The notes: generated from the sequence alone by a model not told the origin. A DNA stretch of 64,000 nucleotides from Pseudomonas alkylphenolica (GCF_000746525.1 NZ_CP009048.1:467501-531500), one strand, 5' to 3'; positions 1 through 8,043 are shown, counted from the first letter of the stretch. Numbers and translations: made by a program.

Positions 1-1305
1 AACGACTCCATGCCGACGTTCAGGCGCTAGTAGCGGACTCAAACACAGCCTCGTGGGAGCCGGGACGGCTGGGTGGTCGGCGTAATGCACGTTGAGCAAG
101 GGTTCCGGGGCAGGTAAATGCCAGCTCTCAGTGCATGTCGGTGAGTCGCCTTGCAGCAGGCTGTCGAGCAAGCTGTCCAGGGCGTGCCGGGCTTGTTCGC
201 TCAGCGCTTCATAAGGCCGGGCAGCACTGTCACGACAGGCCAGATCCAAGGCTGTCGCCGCCTGGGCGCGGCACTGTTGCAAGCTTGCGTATTCCTGGTA
301 CAGCGCCGAGCGGTCCACCTCGCGGAAGAACCTTAACCAGCTCTGCACAAGCGCCTGTGCCTGCTCACCTATGGCTGCGTCGTTGAGTTTCAGGCGGACG
401 TGCAGCAGTCCCTGACCGGCAAAACCGTACAACGACGAACACTCAAGCGCTTGCAACCCTTGATGACGAAGTGCCGCCAGCAGTCCACCTGCCCGGGCAT
501 CGGTCAGCCAGGTGCTGAGAAACTCGATGGCCTGTTCCGTGCCCGTCGGTTGTTGCTCCACGGCATACAACAGGTCCAGTTGCTGAGCGCTCAGTTGCGG
601 CTCAAGCCTTTCGTCGACAAGCGTGGGTGGTTGCGCCTGCCCGATCCGAACACCGCTGGCCAGGTGGCTGGCAGCGCCACGGGCCAGCGCTTCCAGTTGC
701 TCAAGGCTTTGCGGGCCGCTCAGGCTCAGGATCATCTGTCCTGCCTGGTAGTAACGCTGGTGATAAGCCTGCAACGCTGTCTGAAAGTCGCGGCTGTGCA
801 CGGGCAGGCTGTAGCGGTTGCCGGCCTGGAAACCACTCAGGGGATGCTGGCTGGAAACCCTCTGCAGCAGGGAAAACTGGGCCTGGGCCTGGGGATTGCG
901 CGACCAGGCGATGAATTCGGCATGGATCACTTCACGTTCGCGCAACTGGCGTTGTTGATCGAAAACCGGGCGGGCGAGCATGTCGCACAAACGCTCGAGG
1001 CCGCCGGCAAACGCCGCTTGCGGGACTTCGAAAAAGTAGTCGGTGGTGCGCTCGCGGGTACTGGCGTTGACCTGGCCACCATGACGCTGCACATAGCGCA
1101 TCAGGCCGTCGCCCAGGGGGAAGCGCTCAGTGCCGAGAAACAACAGGTGCTCGATAAAGTGTGCGAGCCCTGCATAGGCGCGCGGTGCGTCATGACTGCC
1201 GGCCATGACCCGCACGGCAGCGGCGCAGCGCTTCAGCTGCGGGGCATGCCGCAGGATGACCTGCAGGCCATTGTCGAGGATGAGGTGTTGCACAGTGCTG
1301 GGCAT
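1..1305 (-). CDS. pqqF: Coenzyme PQQ biosynthesis protein PqqF (M16 peptidase), 3' end outside window
   Basis: M16-family zinc metallopeptidase. PqqF is thought to help process the PqqA precursor peptide that gives the redox cofactor pyrroloquinoline quinone. Reading leftwards from the ATG at 1305, 435 codons are open to the window edge. The protein begins MPSTVQHLILDNGLQV and carries the inverted zinc motif HFIEH (HxxEH), about 50 residues from the start, inside the M16 signature GLAHFIEHLLFLGTERF. Full-length PqqF proteins are about 760 aa or more, so roughly the N-terminal half is visible. It lies 38 bp downstream of davA on the same strand. In P. putida pqqF is followed by pqqABCDE, which would lie to the left of this window (inference). 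The identification rests on the motif and the davA neighbour. Confidence 0.88.
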   Translation of the reverse strand, partial: MPSTVQHLILDNGLQVILRHAPQLKRCAAAVRVMAGSHDAPRAYAGLAHFIEHLLFLGTERFPLGDGLMRYVQRHGGQVNASTRERTTDYFFEVPQAAFAGGLERLCDMLARPVFDQQRQLREREVIHAEFIAWSRNPQAQAQFSLLQRVSSQHPLSGFQAGNRYSLPVHSRDFQTALQAYHQRYYQAGQMILSLSGPQSLEQLEALARGAASHLASGVRIGQAQPPTLVDERLEPQLSAQQLDLLYAVEQQPTGTEQAIEFLSTWLTDARAGGLLAALRHQGLQALECSSLYGFAGQGLLHVRLKLNDAAIGEQAQALVQSWLRFFREVDRSALYQEYASLQQCRAQAATALDLACRDSAARPYEALSEQARHALDSLLDSLLQGDSPTCTESWHLPAPEPLLNVHYADHPAVPAPTRLCLSPLLAPERRHGVV

Positions 1306-1343
1306 GACGGTTCCGTTGCAGCGCGAACCGTCATGCTAGCGGA

Positions 1344-2147
1344 TTATCCGCGATCGCGCGGATCGCCATACAGCTCAGGGCGCAGGTCGTGCAGGTAGGG
1401 CGTGCTGGCGCGTCCTTCGTGGACCCGTTGCAGTTCCAGGTCTGCCTGCAGCAGGGTGCTGTCGCGACCGGCCATGGCCAGGATGCTGCCGTCCGGGCCG
1501 ACAATGCTGCTCTGTCCGCAGTAGTGGATCTCGTCTTCGCTGCCGCAGTAGTTGGCGTAGAGCAGGTAGCACTGGTTTTCGTAGGCGCGGGCGCGCACGG
1601 TGACTTGGGCAATGAAGTCGTAAGGCACCATGTTCGCCGTCGGCACCAGAATCAGCTCGGCACCGGCCAGGGCCAGGCGTCGGGCATTTTCCGGAAACTC
1701 GATGTCGTAGCAGATCAGCAAGCCCAGCCGCCATCCGTTCAATTCCACCACCGGGAAATGATCGGGGCCCGGGCTGAACATCGCCCGGTCCAGACCGCCG
1801 AACAGGTGGGTCTTGCGGTAGTTGCACAGGCTGCTGCCATGGGCGTCGATCAGCTGTACGGCGTTGTAGATCCGGCCGTCTTCGGACAGCTCGGGATAAC
1901 CGTAGGCAATGGCGATGCGATTGCTCTGGGCGATCTCCACCACGGCCATGGCCGAAGGCCCGTCTTCGGCCTCGGCCAGGCGTTCCACGGCCTCGCTGCC
2001 GATGTTGTAGCCGGTCAGGAACATCTCCGGACACACCAGCAACTCTGCACCCCGGGCTGCGGCCAGTTGCGCCTGCTGGTGCAGGCGCTCGAGATTGCCG
2101 GGTACGTCCAGTGGCTGCGAAGCACCTTGATACAGCGCGATGCGCAT
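1344..2147 (-). CDS. davA: 5-aminovaleramidase DavA (nitrilase superfamily)
   Basis: Carbon-nitrogen hydrolase of 267 aa. It is predicted to hydrolyse 5-aminovaleramide to 5-aminovalerate and ammonia, the second step of the oxygen-dependent L-lysine (aminovalerate) pathway, in the cytoplasm. The nitrilase triad is visible: Glu41 in CPEMFLTGYN, Lys112 in NYRKTHLFG and Cys146 in LLICYDIEFPE. I start at the ATG at 2147 (MRIALYQGAS), which has GGGAG 8 bases upstream. A longer frame reaching 2237 would overlap davB and adds non-homologous residues. It follows davB by 13 bp, so the two are probably co-transcribed. The lower pathway genes davT/davD are not in the window. Confidence 0.95.
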   Translation of the reverse strand: MRIALYQGASQPLDVPGNLERLHQQAQLAAARGAELLVCPEMFLTGYNIGSEAVERLAEAEDGPSAMAVVEIAQSNRIAIAYGYPELSEDGRIYNAVQLIDAHGSSLCNYRKTHLFGGLDRAMFSPGPDHFPVVELNGWRLGLLICYDIEFPENARRLALAGAELILVPTANMVPYDFIAQVTVRARAYENQCYLLYANYCGSEDEIHYCGQSSIVGPDGSILAMAGRDSTLLQADLELQRVHEGRASTPYLHDLRPELYGDPRDRG

Positions 2148-2160
2148 GGCGTTACTCCCG

Positions 2161-3843
2161 TCAGTCGGCGAGGGCGATCGGTCCGATCTCGTTGAATACA
2201 TCGCCCGGGCCTGGGTTATCAGGATGGGTATGCCCACCGAAGTGATTCATGATACCCCACACCGCATTGAGCGAGGTCTGCACCGCGCCTTCGACCCAGG
2301 CCGGGGTCCACGACACGTCGTCACCGGCGATGAAGATACCGCGCTGTTCGGCGGGCATGTCCTGCTGCATGAAGTGCGCGTACATACGCTGGTTGTAACG
2401 GTAATGGCCAGGCAGGGCGCCCTTGAACGCCCCGAGGAAATGCGGGTCGGCTTCCCAGGACACGGTGATCGGGTCGCCAATGATGTGGCCGGCGATGTCG
2501 ACTTTCGGGTAGATCTTCTTCAGCGCGTCGAGGGCCAGCTTCACGCGCTTTTCCACCGGGTGCGGGAGCATCTTCAGGGCGTCGCTCATCCACGAGTAGG
2601 ACAGGCAGATGACCCCCGGCTTGTCGTCACCGTTGTCGAACAGGTAGGTGCCGCGGGTCAGACGGTCGGTCAGGGTCATGCTCATCAGGTCGCGGCCGGT
2701 CTCCGGGTCTTTGTCTTTCCAGAATGGCCGGTCGACCATGACGAAGGTTTTCGACGACTGCATGTAGCGGGTGCGGTCCAGAGCCATCCACATCTTCTGC
2801 GAGAACAGCGACTCTTCACATTCGATCTGGGTGGTCAGCAGCCAGCTCTGGCAGGTGGTGAGCACGGCGGCGTAGTGGCGGGTGTCGCCCCAGGTGTCGG
2901 TCACCGCCAGGCGTCCGTCGGCATCGCGGGCGATGCTCTTGACCCCCGGACGCGGCGCGCCACGGTGCAGCGAGCTGAGGCTGGTGCCTTGCGGCCAGTG
3001 CGCGCAACGCTCGGGAACATGGCGCCAGATGCCCAGCGGCACTTGCTCGACGCCGCCGACCACCAGGTGTTGGTGATCGTCGCAGTTGGTCATCACCACG
3101 CGGAAGATTTCCAGCATCGAGTTGGGGAAGTCCGAGTCCCAGCCGCCGGTGCCGAAGCCGACCTGGCCGAACACTTCCCGGTGCAGGAAGCTGAGCTTGG
3201 CGAAGGCCTTGGAAGTAGCGACGAAGTCGTAGAAGGTGCGGTCGTCCCACAGCGGCACGAGGGTGTTCCACAGTTCTTTGAGACGTGGCACATCGCGGTC
3301 GCGGATCGCCTGCTGGATTTCACCGAAGCGGGCGCCATCTTCCAGCGCGTCGGCCCAGGCATCGGCGACTTCCTGGAACAGTTTCGGCAGGTCGGAAAGT
3401 TTTTCGGCGTAGTGGGTCTGACCTTCCAGGTCGATGACCGTACTGCCTGAGGCCGGCGTCAGCGGGTTGGGAAAGGGCTTGGTCTCAAGGCCCAGCTTGT
3501 CCACATAGTGATAGAACGCCGTGGACGATACCGGGAAACGCATACCGCCAAGCTCGGCGATGATCCCGTCGGTACCTTCGAAGGTCTGCGAGCGCAGGCG
3601 GCCACCCATCTTCGACGCTTCGTAGACCACCGGTTTGAGGCCCAGCTTCATCAGCTCGTAGGCCGCCACCAGGCCGGCGATACCGGCACCGACAATCGCC
3701 ACTTCTTCACCCTGGCGTTCGGCCGGGATACTGCCCAGGCCAGCGGGGTGCTCGATCCAGTCGTCAAAGGCGAACGGAAAGTCCGGGCCGAAGATGGTGA
3801 CAGGTTTCTTGCCGTCGGCGGGGTGGCGATTGTTCTTGTTCAT
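2161..3843 (-). CDS. davB: L-lysine 2-monooxygenase DavB (flavin amine oxidase family)
   Basis: FAD-dependent enzyme of 560 aa that oxidatively decarboxylates L-lysine with O2 to 5-aminovaleramide, CO2 and water. This is the first step of the P. putida aminovalerate pathway. The dinucleotide-binding motif VAIVGAGIAGLVAAYE lies at about residues 48-63 and is followed by the amine-oxidase GGRLRS segment at about 80. The C-terminal GIFIAGDDVSWTPAWVEGAV is the conserved flavin-contacting end of the family. Length equals that of the characterised P. putida protein. AAGG lies 6 bases before the ATG. The AsnC-type regulator gene originally upstream on the same strand is now separated from davB by an IS21 element. 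Older annotations call such proteins tryptophan 2-monooxygenase; the davA neighbour favours the lysine enzyme. Confidence 0.95.
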   Translation of the reverse strand: MNKNNRHPADGKKPVTIFGPDFPFAFDDWIEHPAGLGSIPAERQGEEVAIVGAGIAGLVAAYELMKLGLKPVVYEASKMGGRLRSQTFEGTDGIIAELGGMRFPVSSTAFYHYVDKLGLETKPFPNPLTPASGSTVIDLEGQTHYAEKLSDLPKLFQEVADAWADALEDGARFGEIQQAIRDRDVPRLKELWNTLVPLWDDRTFYDFVATSKAFAKLSFLHREVFGQVGFGTGGWDSDFPNSMLEIFRVVMTNCDDHQHLVVGGVEQVPLGIWRHVPERCAHWPQGTSLSSLHRGAPRPGVKSIARDADGRLAVTDTWGDTRHYAAVLTTCQSWLLTTQIECEESLFSQKMWMALDRTRYMQSSKTFVMVDRPFWKDKDPETGRDLMSMTLTDRLTRGTYLFDNGDDKPGVICLSYSWMSDALKMLPHPVEKRVKLALDALKKIYPKVDIAGHIIGDPITVSWEADPHFLGAFKGALPGHYRYNQRMYAHFMQQDMPAEQRGIFIAGDDVSWTPAWVEGAVQTSLNAVWGIMNHFGGHTHPDNPGPGDVFNEIGPIALAD

Positions 3844-4010
3844 AGATGACCTTGCCAGGGCTGCGCAGGATGCGGAGCTTGAGTATAGGAAAACGCTGGC
3901 GGTCAGTTTAGAGGCTGGGAGTTACGTAATTAAGATGCAGAGTGTCGTCTATTTGTGGTGTTATTTGTCGTTTTGAGTGGTTTGTTCGTCATATCGGCAG
4001 GGTGCATGCT
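3844..4010 (-). promoter_or_regulatory. Upstream region of davBA with possible promoter and AT-rich Lrp-like site
   Basis: This 167-bp AT-rich stretch precedes davB. A TATACT hexamer on the minus strand (3882-3887) could be a -10 box, but I see no good -35 at standard spacing. Further upstream, GTTACGTAATTAA (read on the + strand around 3921-3933) is AT-rich and nearly palindromic, as Lrp/AsnC-type operators often are. If this promoter is real, davBA keeps its own transcription start after the IS insertion upstream. All of this is inference from sequence appearance. Confidence 0.3.
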
Positions 4011-4084
4011 GTGGGAGCGGGCTTGCCCCGCGAAAAGCATGTGCTGAATGCACTGGCCCCATCGCGGGGCAAGCCCGCTCCTAC
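4011..4084. repeat. Inverted REP pair
   Basis: Two 23-bp REP units face each other: GTGGGAGCGGGCTTGCCCCG followed by CGA at 4011-4033, and its reverse complement at 4062-4084, separated by 28 bp. The same unit recurs near 20.1, 43.8, 48.3 and 58.4 kb. The outer end of the second unit overlaps the original TAG stop codon (4081-4083) of the interrupted AsnC-type regulator. Confidence 0.9.
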
Positions 4085-4113
4085 CCTCGGTCAACCTTGC
4101 TGCTGAGGATGAT
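4081..4113 (-). pseudogene. Severed 3' end of the AsnC-type regulator gene
   Basis: Reading leftwards from the IS21 element, ATC ATC is followed by eight codons (LSSKVDRG) and TAG at 4083-4081. These join in frame to the regulator N-terminal part, which ends TTTSII at the other side of the IS. The sequence TTTSIILSSKVDRG with an immediate stop looks like a normal Lrp/AsnC C-terminus. The uninterrupted protein would have been 150 aa. This fragment has no start of its own. Confidence 0.88.
4108..4113 (+). repeat. Left target-site duplication of the IS21 element (GATGAT)
   Basis: GATGAT directly abuts the left IS terminus and is repeated at 6734-6739. Removing the element and one copy restores the reading frame of the interrupted regulator, which supports this as the true target duplication. 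Confidence 0.88.
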
Positions 4114-4118
4114 TGCGG

Positions 4119-4209
4119 ATTCCACGCCATCCGGCCACCCAGTCCGCTCTCATCTGGCCAGGCATTCCAGGGCCATCTGGCCACCTGTTCCACGGCCATC
4201 CGGCCGGGC
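4119..4209. repeat. Left-end multiple terminal repeats of the IS21 element
   Basis: Four degenerate tandem units of 22-23 bp follow the pattern ATTCCACG-N3-ATCYGGCCACCC, starting 5 bp inside the left terminus. They face the repeats at the other end and are the expected binding sites for IstA. The second and fourth units are the most diverged. Confidence 0.85.
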
Positions 4210-4241
4210 AGTCGGAGCGCAGCGACGCAGGGGTGGCATTG

Positions 4242-4997
4242 TTAGTCCGGGTTGGCTGGCGTCGTCAATTTCTGCGTCCGTTTGCGCATTGATTCACCCT
4301 TCAGATTGATCCGGTAAGCGTTGTGCACCAGGCGGTCGAGGATAGCGTCGGCCAGGGTCGGATCGCCGATCAGTTCGTGCCAGTTGTCCACCGGCATCTG
4401 GCTGGTAACGATGGTCGAGCGCTGGCCGTAGCGGTCGTCCAGTAGCTCCAGCATGTCGCGCCGCTGTTCGGCGGTGAACGGGGCCAAGCCCCAGTCATCG
4501 AGGATCAGCAGGTCGGTCTTGGCGTAGCTGCTCATCAGCTTGGCGAAGCGCCCGTCGCCATGGGCCAGACCCAGTTCTTCCAGCAAACGCGGCAAGCGCA
4601 GGTAACGCACGCTGTAGCCTTCTCGGCAGGCCTGGTGGGCCAGGGCGCAGGCCAGCCAGGTTTTACCGACACCGGTGGGGCCGCCGATGATCAGGTTGAG
4701 GCCGTCGCGTAGCCACTGGCCGCCGCTCAGTTGCAGGATCAGCGCCTTATCCAGCCCGCGCGGGCTGCGGTAGTCGATGTCTTCGAGGCAGGCGTTGTGC
4801 TTGAGCCGGGCCTGGCGCAGGCGGCTGCTCAGGCGCTTGTCGTCGCGTTCAGTCAGCTCGCGGTCGACCAGCAGGCCGAGGCGTTCCTCGAAGCTCAGGC
4901 TGTCGATGTCCGGGGTTTTCAGTTGTTCGTTCAGCGCCTTGAGCATGCCGTGCAGGCGCAGGGTTTGCAGCTTGTCCAGGGTCGGATGGGGCAGCAT
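4242..4997 (-). CDS. istB: IS21-family helper ATPase IstB
   Basis: AAA+ ATPase of 251 aa that assists the IstA transposase in target selection and strand transfer. The Walker A motif GGPTGVGKT lies at residues 105-113 and Walker B LLILDDWG at 163-170. I start at the ATG at 4997 (MLPHPTLDKL). The same frame is open far upstream to 5963, but that part overlaps istA in another frame and reads as low-complexity Ala/Arg/Gly sequence. It starts 17 bp after the istA stop, the usual istA-istB arrangement. Confidence 0.95.
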   Translation of the reverse strand: MLPHPTLDKLQTLRLHGMLKALNEQLKTPDIDSLSFEERLGLLVDRELTERDDKRLSSRLRQARLKHNACLEDIDYRSPRGLDKALILQLSGGQWLRDGLNLIIGGPTGVGKTWLACALAHQACREGYSVRYLRLPRLLEELGLAHGDGRFAKLMSSYAKTDLLILDDWGLAPFTAEQRRDMLELLDDRYGQRSTIVTSQMPVDNWHELIGDPTLADAILDRLVHNAYRINLKGESMRKRTQKLTTPANPD

Positions 4998-5014
4998 GGT
5001 GGGATTCCTTGTGT

Positions 5015-6544
5015 TCAGTGGTAGTAGCCGGGGCCGCGCAGGTTGGCGTGGTCGTCCGGCAGCAGGGGCAGGTGCTGCTGGGCCAGCGGCAGGTTCTCCA
5101 GCCCCTGGCGCAGGATCGATTCGAGGCTCTTGTAGCTGCACGTGCCGAGGCTGATGGCGCGACGGCAGGCCAACTCCAGGCGCACTTCGCCGTGGGTTTT
5201 GCCCAGGCGCAGGATGCCCAGGCAGGCCCGGTAGCCCTGCTGCGGATGGATGCGCCGTTCGAGGATGTGCCGGATCACGCCGGCGGTGTTCGGCCCGGTC
5301 TGCTCGGCCCAGCGGATCAGCCGTTGTGGCGTCCACTCGGCATGCTCGCGATGGCTCTTGGGCATGTGCTCGGCCTGCGTGCTGTGCCGGCCCTTGTGCA
5401 TTGAGCGCAGGTGGCTGGCCACTCGCTGGTTGGCGTGGAAACACTCGACGGTGCGCGCCGTCAGGCGCACCTCCAGCTGCTTCTTCACCAGTTGATACGG
5501 CACCGAGTAGTAATGCCCATCGACCTCGACGTGGTAGTCGATGTGCACCCGCGCTTTCTTCCACTCGGCGTAGACGTAGGGTTGCTCCGGCAGGGGGCGC
5601 AGCGCCGGACGATCCAGGCTGTCGAAGGCCGTCTGGCGCGAGCCCGGCAGCTTCTTGAACGGGCGTTGGTTGAGCCGCTCCAGCAACACGGAGATGGCGC
5701 TGTTGAGTTCGTCCAAGGAGAAGAACTGACGGTTGCGCAGGGCCGCGAGGATCCAACGCTCGACCACCTGCACGCCGACTTCGGCCTTGGCCTTGTCGCG
5801 CGGTTTGCGTGCCCGCGCCGGCACCACCGCCACTCCGTAGTGCTCGGCAAGGTCGCGGTAGCTGGGGTTGATGTCCGGCTCGTAACGATGGGCCTTGCTC
5901 ACCGCGCTGCGCAGGTTGTCCGGCACCACGATCTCCGGCACGCCGCCGAGGAAGGCGAAGCAACGGGTATGCGAGCCTAGCCAGTCCGGCAGCTGCTGCG
6001 ACCAGGTGGCTTCGGCGAAGGTGTAGCTGGACGCGCCGAGCACCGCGACGAACACCTGCGCCTGGCGGATCTCGCCGCTGTGGCGGTCGATAACCGGCAC
6101 CGTCTGGCCGGCATAGTCGACGAACAGCTTCTCGCCGACGCGGTGCTCCTGACGCATCACCACGTCCAGCTTGCCCTGCCAGGCCCGGTAGTGCTCACAG
6201 AACCAGCTGTACTGAAAGCCCTGCGGCTGGCTCAGGCGGTACTCCTGCCAGAGCAGCGCCAGGGTCACCCCGGGGCGGCGCAGTTCGGCATGCACCCATG
6301 CCCAATCGGGTAAAGGCCGCTTCTCGCTGGCAACCGCCGGGGCCGGCGGGAACAGTTGCTGCTCCAACTCGGCATCGGACAACGAACAGGGCCAACTGAG
6401 ACCACTGGCGGCAAAACGATTGAGGTAGTCGCCGACGGTGACACGACCGACCTGCACGCTGACCGCAATCTGGCGAGCTGATAGTCCGACCTCGAACTTG
6501 AGACGTAGTACTTCGCGAATCTTACGCATGGATAAACGCTCCAC
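5015..6544 (-). CDS. istA: IS21-family transposase IstA (DDE)
   Basis: Transposase of 509 aa. An N-terminal helix-turn-helix (about residues 12-45, including LSARQIAVSVQVGRVTVGDY) precedes an RNase H-fold catalytic core with D143 (FVDYAGQTVPV), D209 (VVPDNLRSAVSKAH) and E255 (KAKAEVGVQV). The first start is GTG at 6544, with GAGAGG 5 bases upstream. ATG at 6528 is the alternative and would remove five residues. The gene is intact, with no frameshift or stop seen. It lies inside the element bounded by 23-bp terminal repeats. Confidence 0.95.
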   Translation of the reverse strand: MERLSMRKIREVLRLKFEVGLSARQIAVSVQVGRVTVGDYLNRFAASGLSWPCSLSDAELEQQLFPPAPAVASEKRPLPDWAWVHAELRRPGVTLALLWQEYRLSQPQGFQYSWFCEHYRAWQGKLDVVMRQEHRVGEKLFVDYAGQTVPVIDRHSGEIRQAQVFVAVLGASSYTFAEATWSQQLPDWLGSHTRCFAFLGGVPEIVVPDNLRSAVSKAHRYEPDINPSYRDLAEHYGVAVVPARARKPRDKAKAEVGVQVVERWILAALRNRQFFSLDELNSAISVLLERLNQRPFKKLPGSRQTAFDSLDRPALRPLPEQPYVYAEWKKARVHIDYHVEVDGHYYSVPYQLVKKQLEVRLTARTVECFHANQRVASHLRSMHKGRHSTQAEHMPKSHREHAEWTPQRLIRWAEQTGPNTAGVIRHILERRIHPQQGYRACLGILRLGKTHGEVRLELACRRAISLGTCSYKSLESILRQGLENLPLAQQHLPLLPDDHANLRGPGYYH

Positions 6545-6613
6545 GACGACCTCTCTGCTTCGAAAAAGAGGTCGATGGTAGTGAAGAAATCCTGCGTAGC
6601 TGCCTGCCCGGTT

Positions 6614-6728
6614 GAGTGGCCGGATGGCCGTGGAATCAGTGGCCGGATGCGCGTGGAATGGGTGGCCGGATCAGCGTGGAATCGGTGGTCAGATGCTCAT
6701 GGAATGGGTGGCCAGATGACCGTGGAAT
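6614..6728. repeat. Right-end multiple terminal repeats of the IS21 element
   Basis: Five uninterrupted tandem units of exactly 23 bp read inwards on the minus strand, each beginning ATTCCAYG and ending CCACNN. They differ from one another at a few positions. The outermost unit also encodes part of the new C-terminus of the interrupted regulator. Confidence 0.88.
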
Positions 6729-7159
6729 CCGCAGATGATCGAGGTCGTGGTCTTTTCCACACCATCGACACTGCCGATCTGGTCGAGCAACTGGTCCAGT
6801 TGCTCCGGTGAATCACTGCGCAGCCAGGCCACGTAGTCGAACTCGCCACTGACCGCGCACAACTGCTGGACTTGTCCCATGGCACTCAGGCGGCGCACCA
6901 CGTCCTTGCCCGAGCGTGGTTGCACTTTGATCCCGACATAGGCCTGCAAGCCGCCGTCGATCAGGCGCTGGCCCAGGCGTACGCCATAGCCGCTGATGAC
7001 CTTGGTCTTTTCCAGTCGCGCCAGGCGCGAGGTCACCGTGGTGCGTGCGATGCCCAGCTGCCGGGCCAGCATGGCGACACTTTCGCGGGCATTGATCTGC
7101 AGTAGCGAAATCAGTTGGCGGTCGATTTCATCGAGGGCGACGGGACGGCTGTCGGACAT
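6689..7159 (-). CDS. Lrp/AsnC-family regulator, C-terminus replaced by IS21 sequence
   Basis: Lrp/AsnC transcription factor placed next to davBA, most likely a regulator of lysine catabolism responding to an amino acid. An N-terminal helix-turn-helix occupies about residues 10-60 (SVAMLARQLGIARTTVTSRL) and a RAM effector domain about 67-140. The first 142 codons are native. From codon 143 the frame runs into the IS21 terminus and adds 14 IS-encoded residues (CGFHGHLATHSMSI) before a stop at 6689. The original ending was LSSKVDRG, so the protein is 156 instead of 150 aa. The native core is nearly complete, so it may still fold; whether it works is unknown. It was presumably upstream of and co-oriented with davBA. 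Confidence 0.88.
   Translation of the reverse strand: MSDSRPVALDEIDRQLISLLQINARESVAMLARQLGIARTTVTSRLARLEKTKVISGYGVRLGQRLIDGGLQAYVGIKVQPRSGKDVVRRLSAMGQVQQLCAVSGEFDYVAWLRSDSPEQLDQLLDQIGSVDGVEKTTTSIICGFHGHLATHSMSI
6734..6739 (+). repeat. Right target-site duplication of the IS21 element (GATGAT)
   Basis: Second copy of GATGAT, immediately outside the right IS terminus (last IS base at 6733). On the minus strand it encodes the Ile-Ile pair (codons 141-142) of the regulator. Confidence 0.88.
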
Positions 7160-7251
7160 GGAGACTCTCGGGTGTGCGCCGCGTAGTACGGCGCATGAAC
7201 TGAATGCATTAGCCTATCCACACCGCACGCTGGCGAGCAAGCCGCGCTTGC

Positions 7252-8043
7252 TCAGCTGCGCACCAGTGCCTGCACTTCATCGAGGGTTTTGTAAGGAATC
7301 ACTGTGCGTGGCAGTCGGGAGGTGGGCGACAGGTTGTAGACGGCGAAATCCTTGTCGACCACCGACTCGGCCAGCAACTCGAAGGACGGCAGGATGCGCG
7401 AATCGAAGTGTTGGTCCAGGCCGCAAGGTGACAGCTTGGAATGTCGGTTTTCGTAGAACCTGCCAGCATTCTGGTTCAAGTCCACTCCCACCATGAAGAC
7501 CTTGTTGAAACCCGCATGGTAGGCAATCTGCAGCGCTACGTAAGCCACCGTGCGAGCATCAAAGAAGCCGCGGTGCAGGTTCTTGCTGAACCCCAGGGGT
7601 TTCCGGCGACTGCCCGGGAAGGGGCGATTGCGGATGAGTTCAGGGTCTTTTCGCAGCAGGTCGGAAAACTTCGCCTTGCGGGCTTTGCGCAGAAAATACA
7701 GCTCGCCGCTGGCGGCAACACCGGCGGACTTGTAGTGGTCCTCCCAGAGCGCAACCCGTTCACTGCGGCGCATGGCTTCGGCAAACAGCTCGGGTTGCTG
7801 GTTGGAAAAGTCCTTGTCCGTGCAGACATAAAAAAATGGCTTGATCGGCGTATCGACGAACATGGAGATCGCGCCGTTCATCGTGATCATCGGGATGTCG
7901 GAGAATTCCTGAAAAGGAAAGTCCTTTGCCGAACTGCCCGAGGCAATCACGAAAACCGAGCCTGACCCTGCATTGCGGCAATCATCGAAATGGCTGACGC
8001 TGAATGGCACGTCAGAAATCAACTGTGCTGTGGAAGCGTCCAT
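7252..8043 (-). CDS. Protein of unknown function, possibly glycosyltransferase-like surface polysaccharide enzyme
   Basis: Soluble 263-aa protein that I do not recognise with certainty. An early Gly/Ser loop (GSVFVIASGSSAKDFPF, about residues 28-44), a central PFFYVCTDKDF, and a later hydrophobic stretch ending GFNKVFMVGVDLN resemble, in order and shape, nucleotide-binding DUF115/CST-I-like transferases of surface polysaccharide synthesis. No signal peptide or membrane segment is seen. AAGGA lies 8 bases before the ATG at 8043. It is divergent from an acetyltransferase gene and sits between conserved genes, which fits a small accessory locus for LPS or surface glycan modification. That role is inference only. 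Confidence 0.55.
   Translation of the reverse strand: MDASTAQLISDVPFSVSHFDDCRNAGSGSVFVIASGSSAKDFPFQEFSDIPMITMNGAISMFVDTPIKPFFYVCTDKDFSNQQPELFAEAMRRSERVALWEDHYKSAGVAASGELYFLRKARKAKFSDLLRKDPELIRNRPFPGSRRKPLGFSKNLHRGFFDARTVAYVALQIAYHAGFNKVFMVGVDLNQNAGRFYENRHSKLSPCGLDQHFDSRILPSFELLAESVVDKDFAVYNLSPTSRLPRTVIPYKTLDEVQALVRS

Larger units (their letters stand above)
4114..6733 (-). mobile_element. Complete IS21-family insertion sequence (2620 bp)
   Basis: The element has both family genes, istA (transposase) then istB (helper ATPase), transcribed leftwards. Its termini are matching inverted sequences beginning TGCGGATTCCACG. Inside each terminus are multiple 22-23-bp repeats (about four at the left, five at the right), the IS21-family transposase-binding arrangement. 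A 6-bp direct repeat GATGAT flanks it. Both genes appear intact, so the insertion may be recent and the element still active (inference). It interrupts an AsnC-type regulator gene near its 3' end. Confidence 0.93.

Noticed and set aside
2140-3450. A long plus-strand frame antisense to davB, with similar frames opposite prkA, dnaG, spoVR, trpGDC and the EAL protein
   Set aside because: These frames follow the third-codon-position bias of the true gene on the other strand and encode no known motifs.
4242-5963. A 573-codon open frame containing istB
   Set aside because: Only the part from 4997 matches IstB. The upstream 322 codons overlap istA in another phase and are low-complexity Ala/Arg/Gly sequence.
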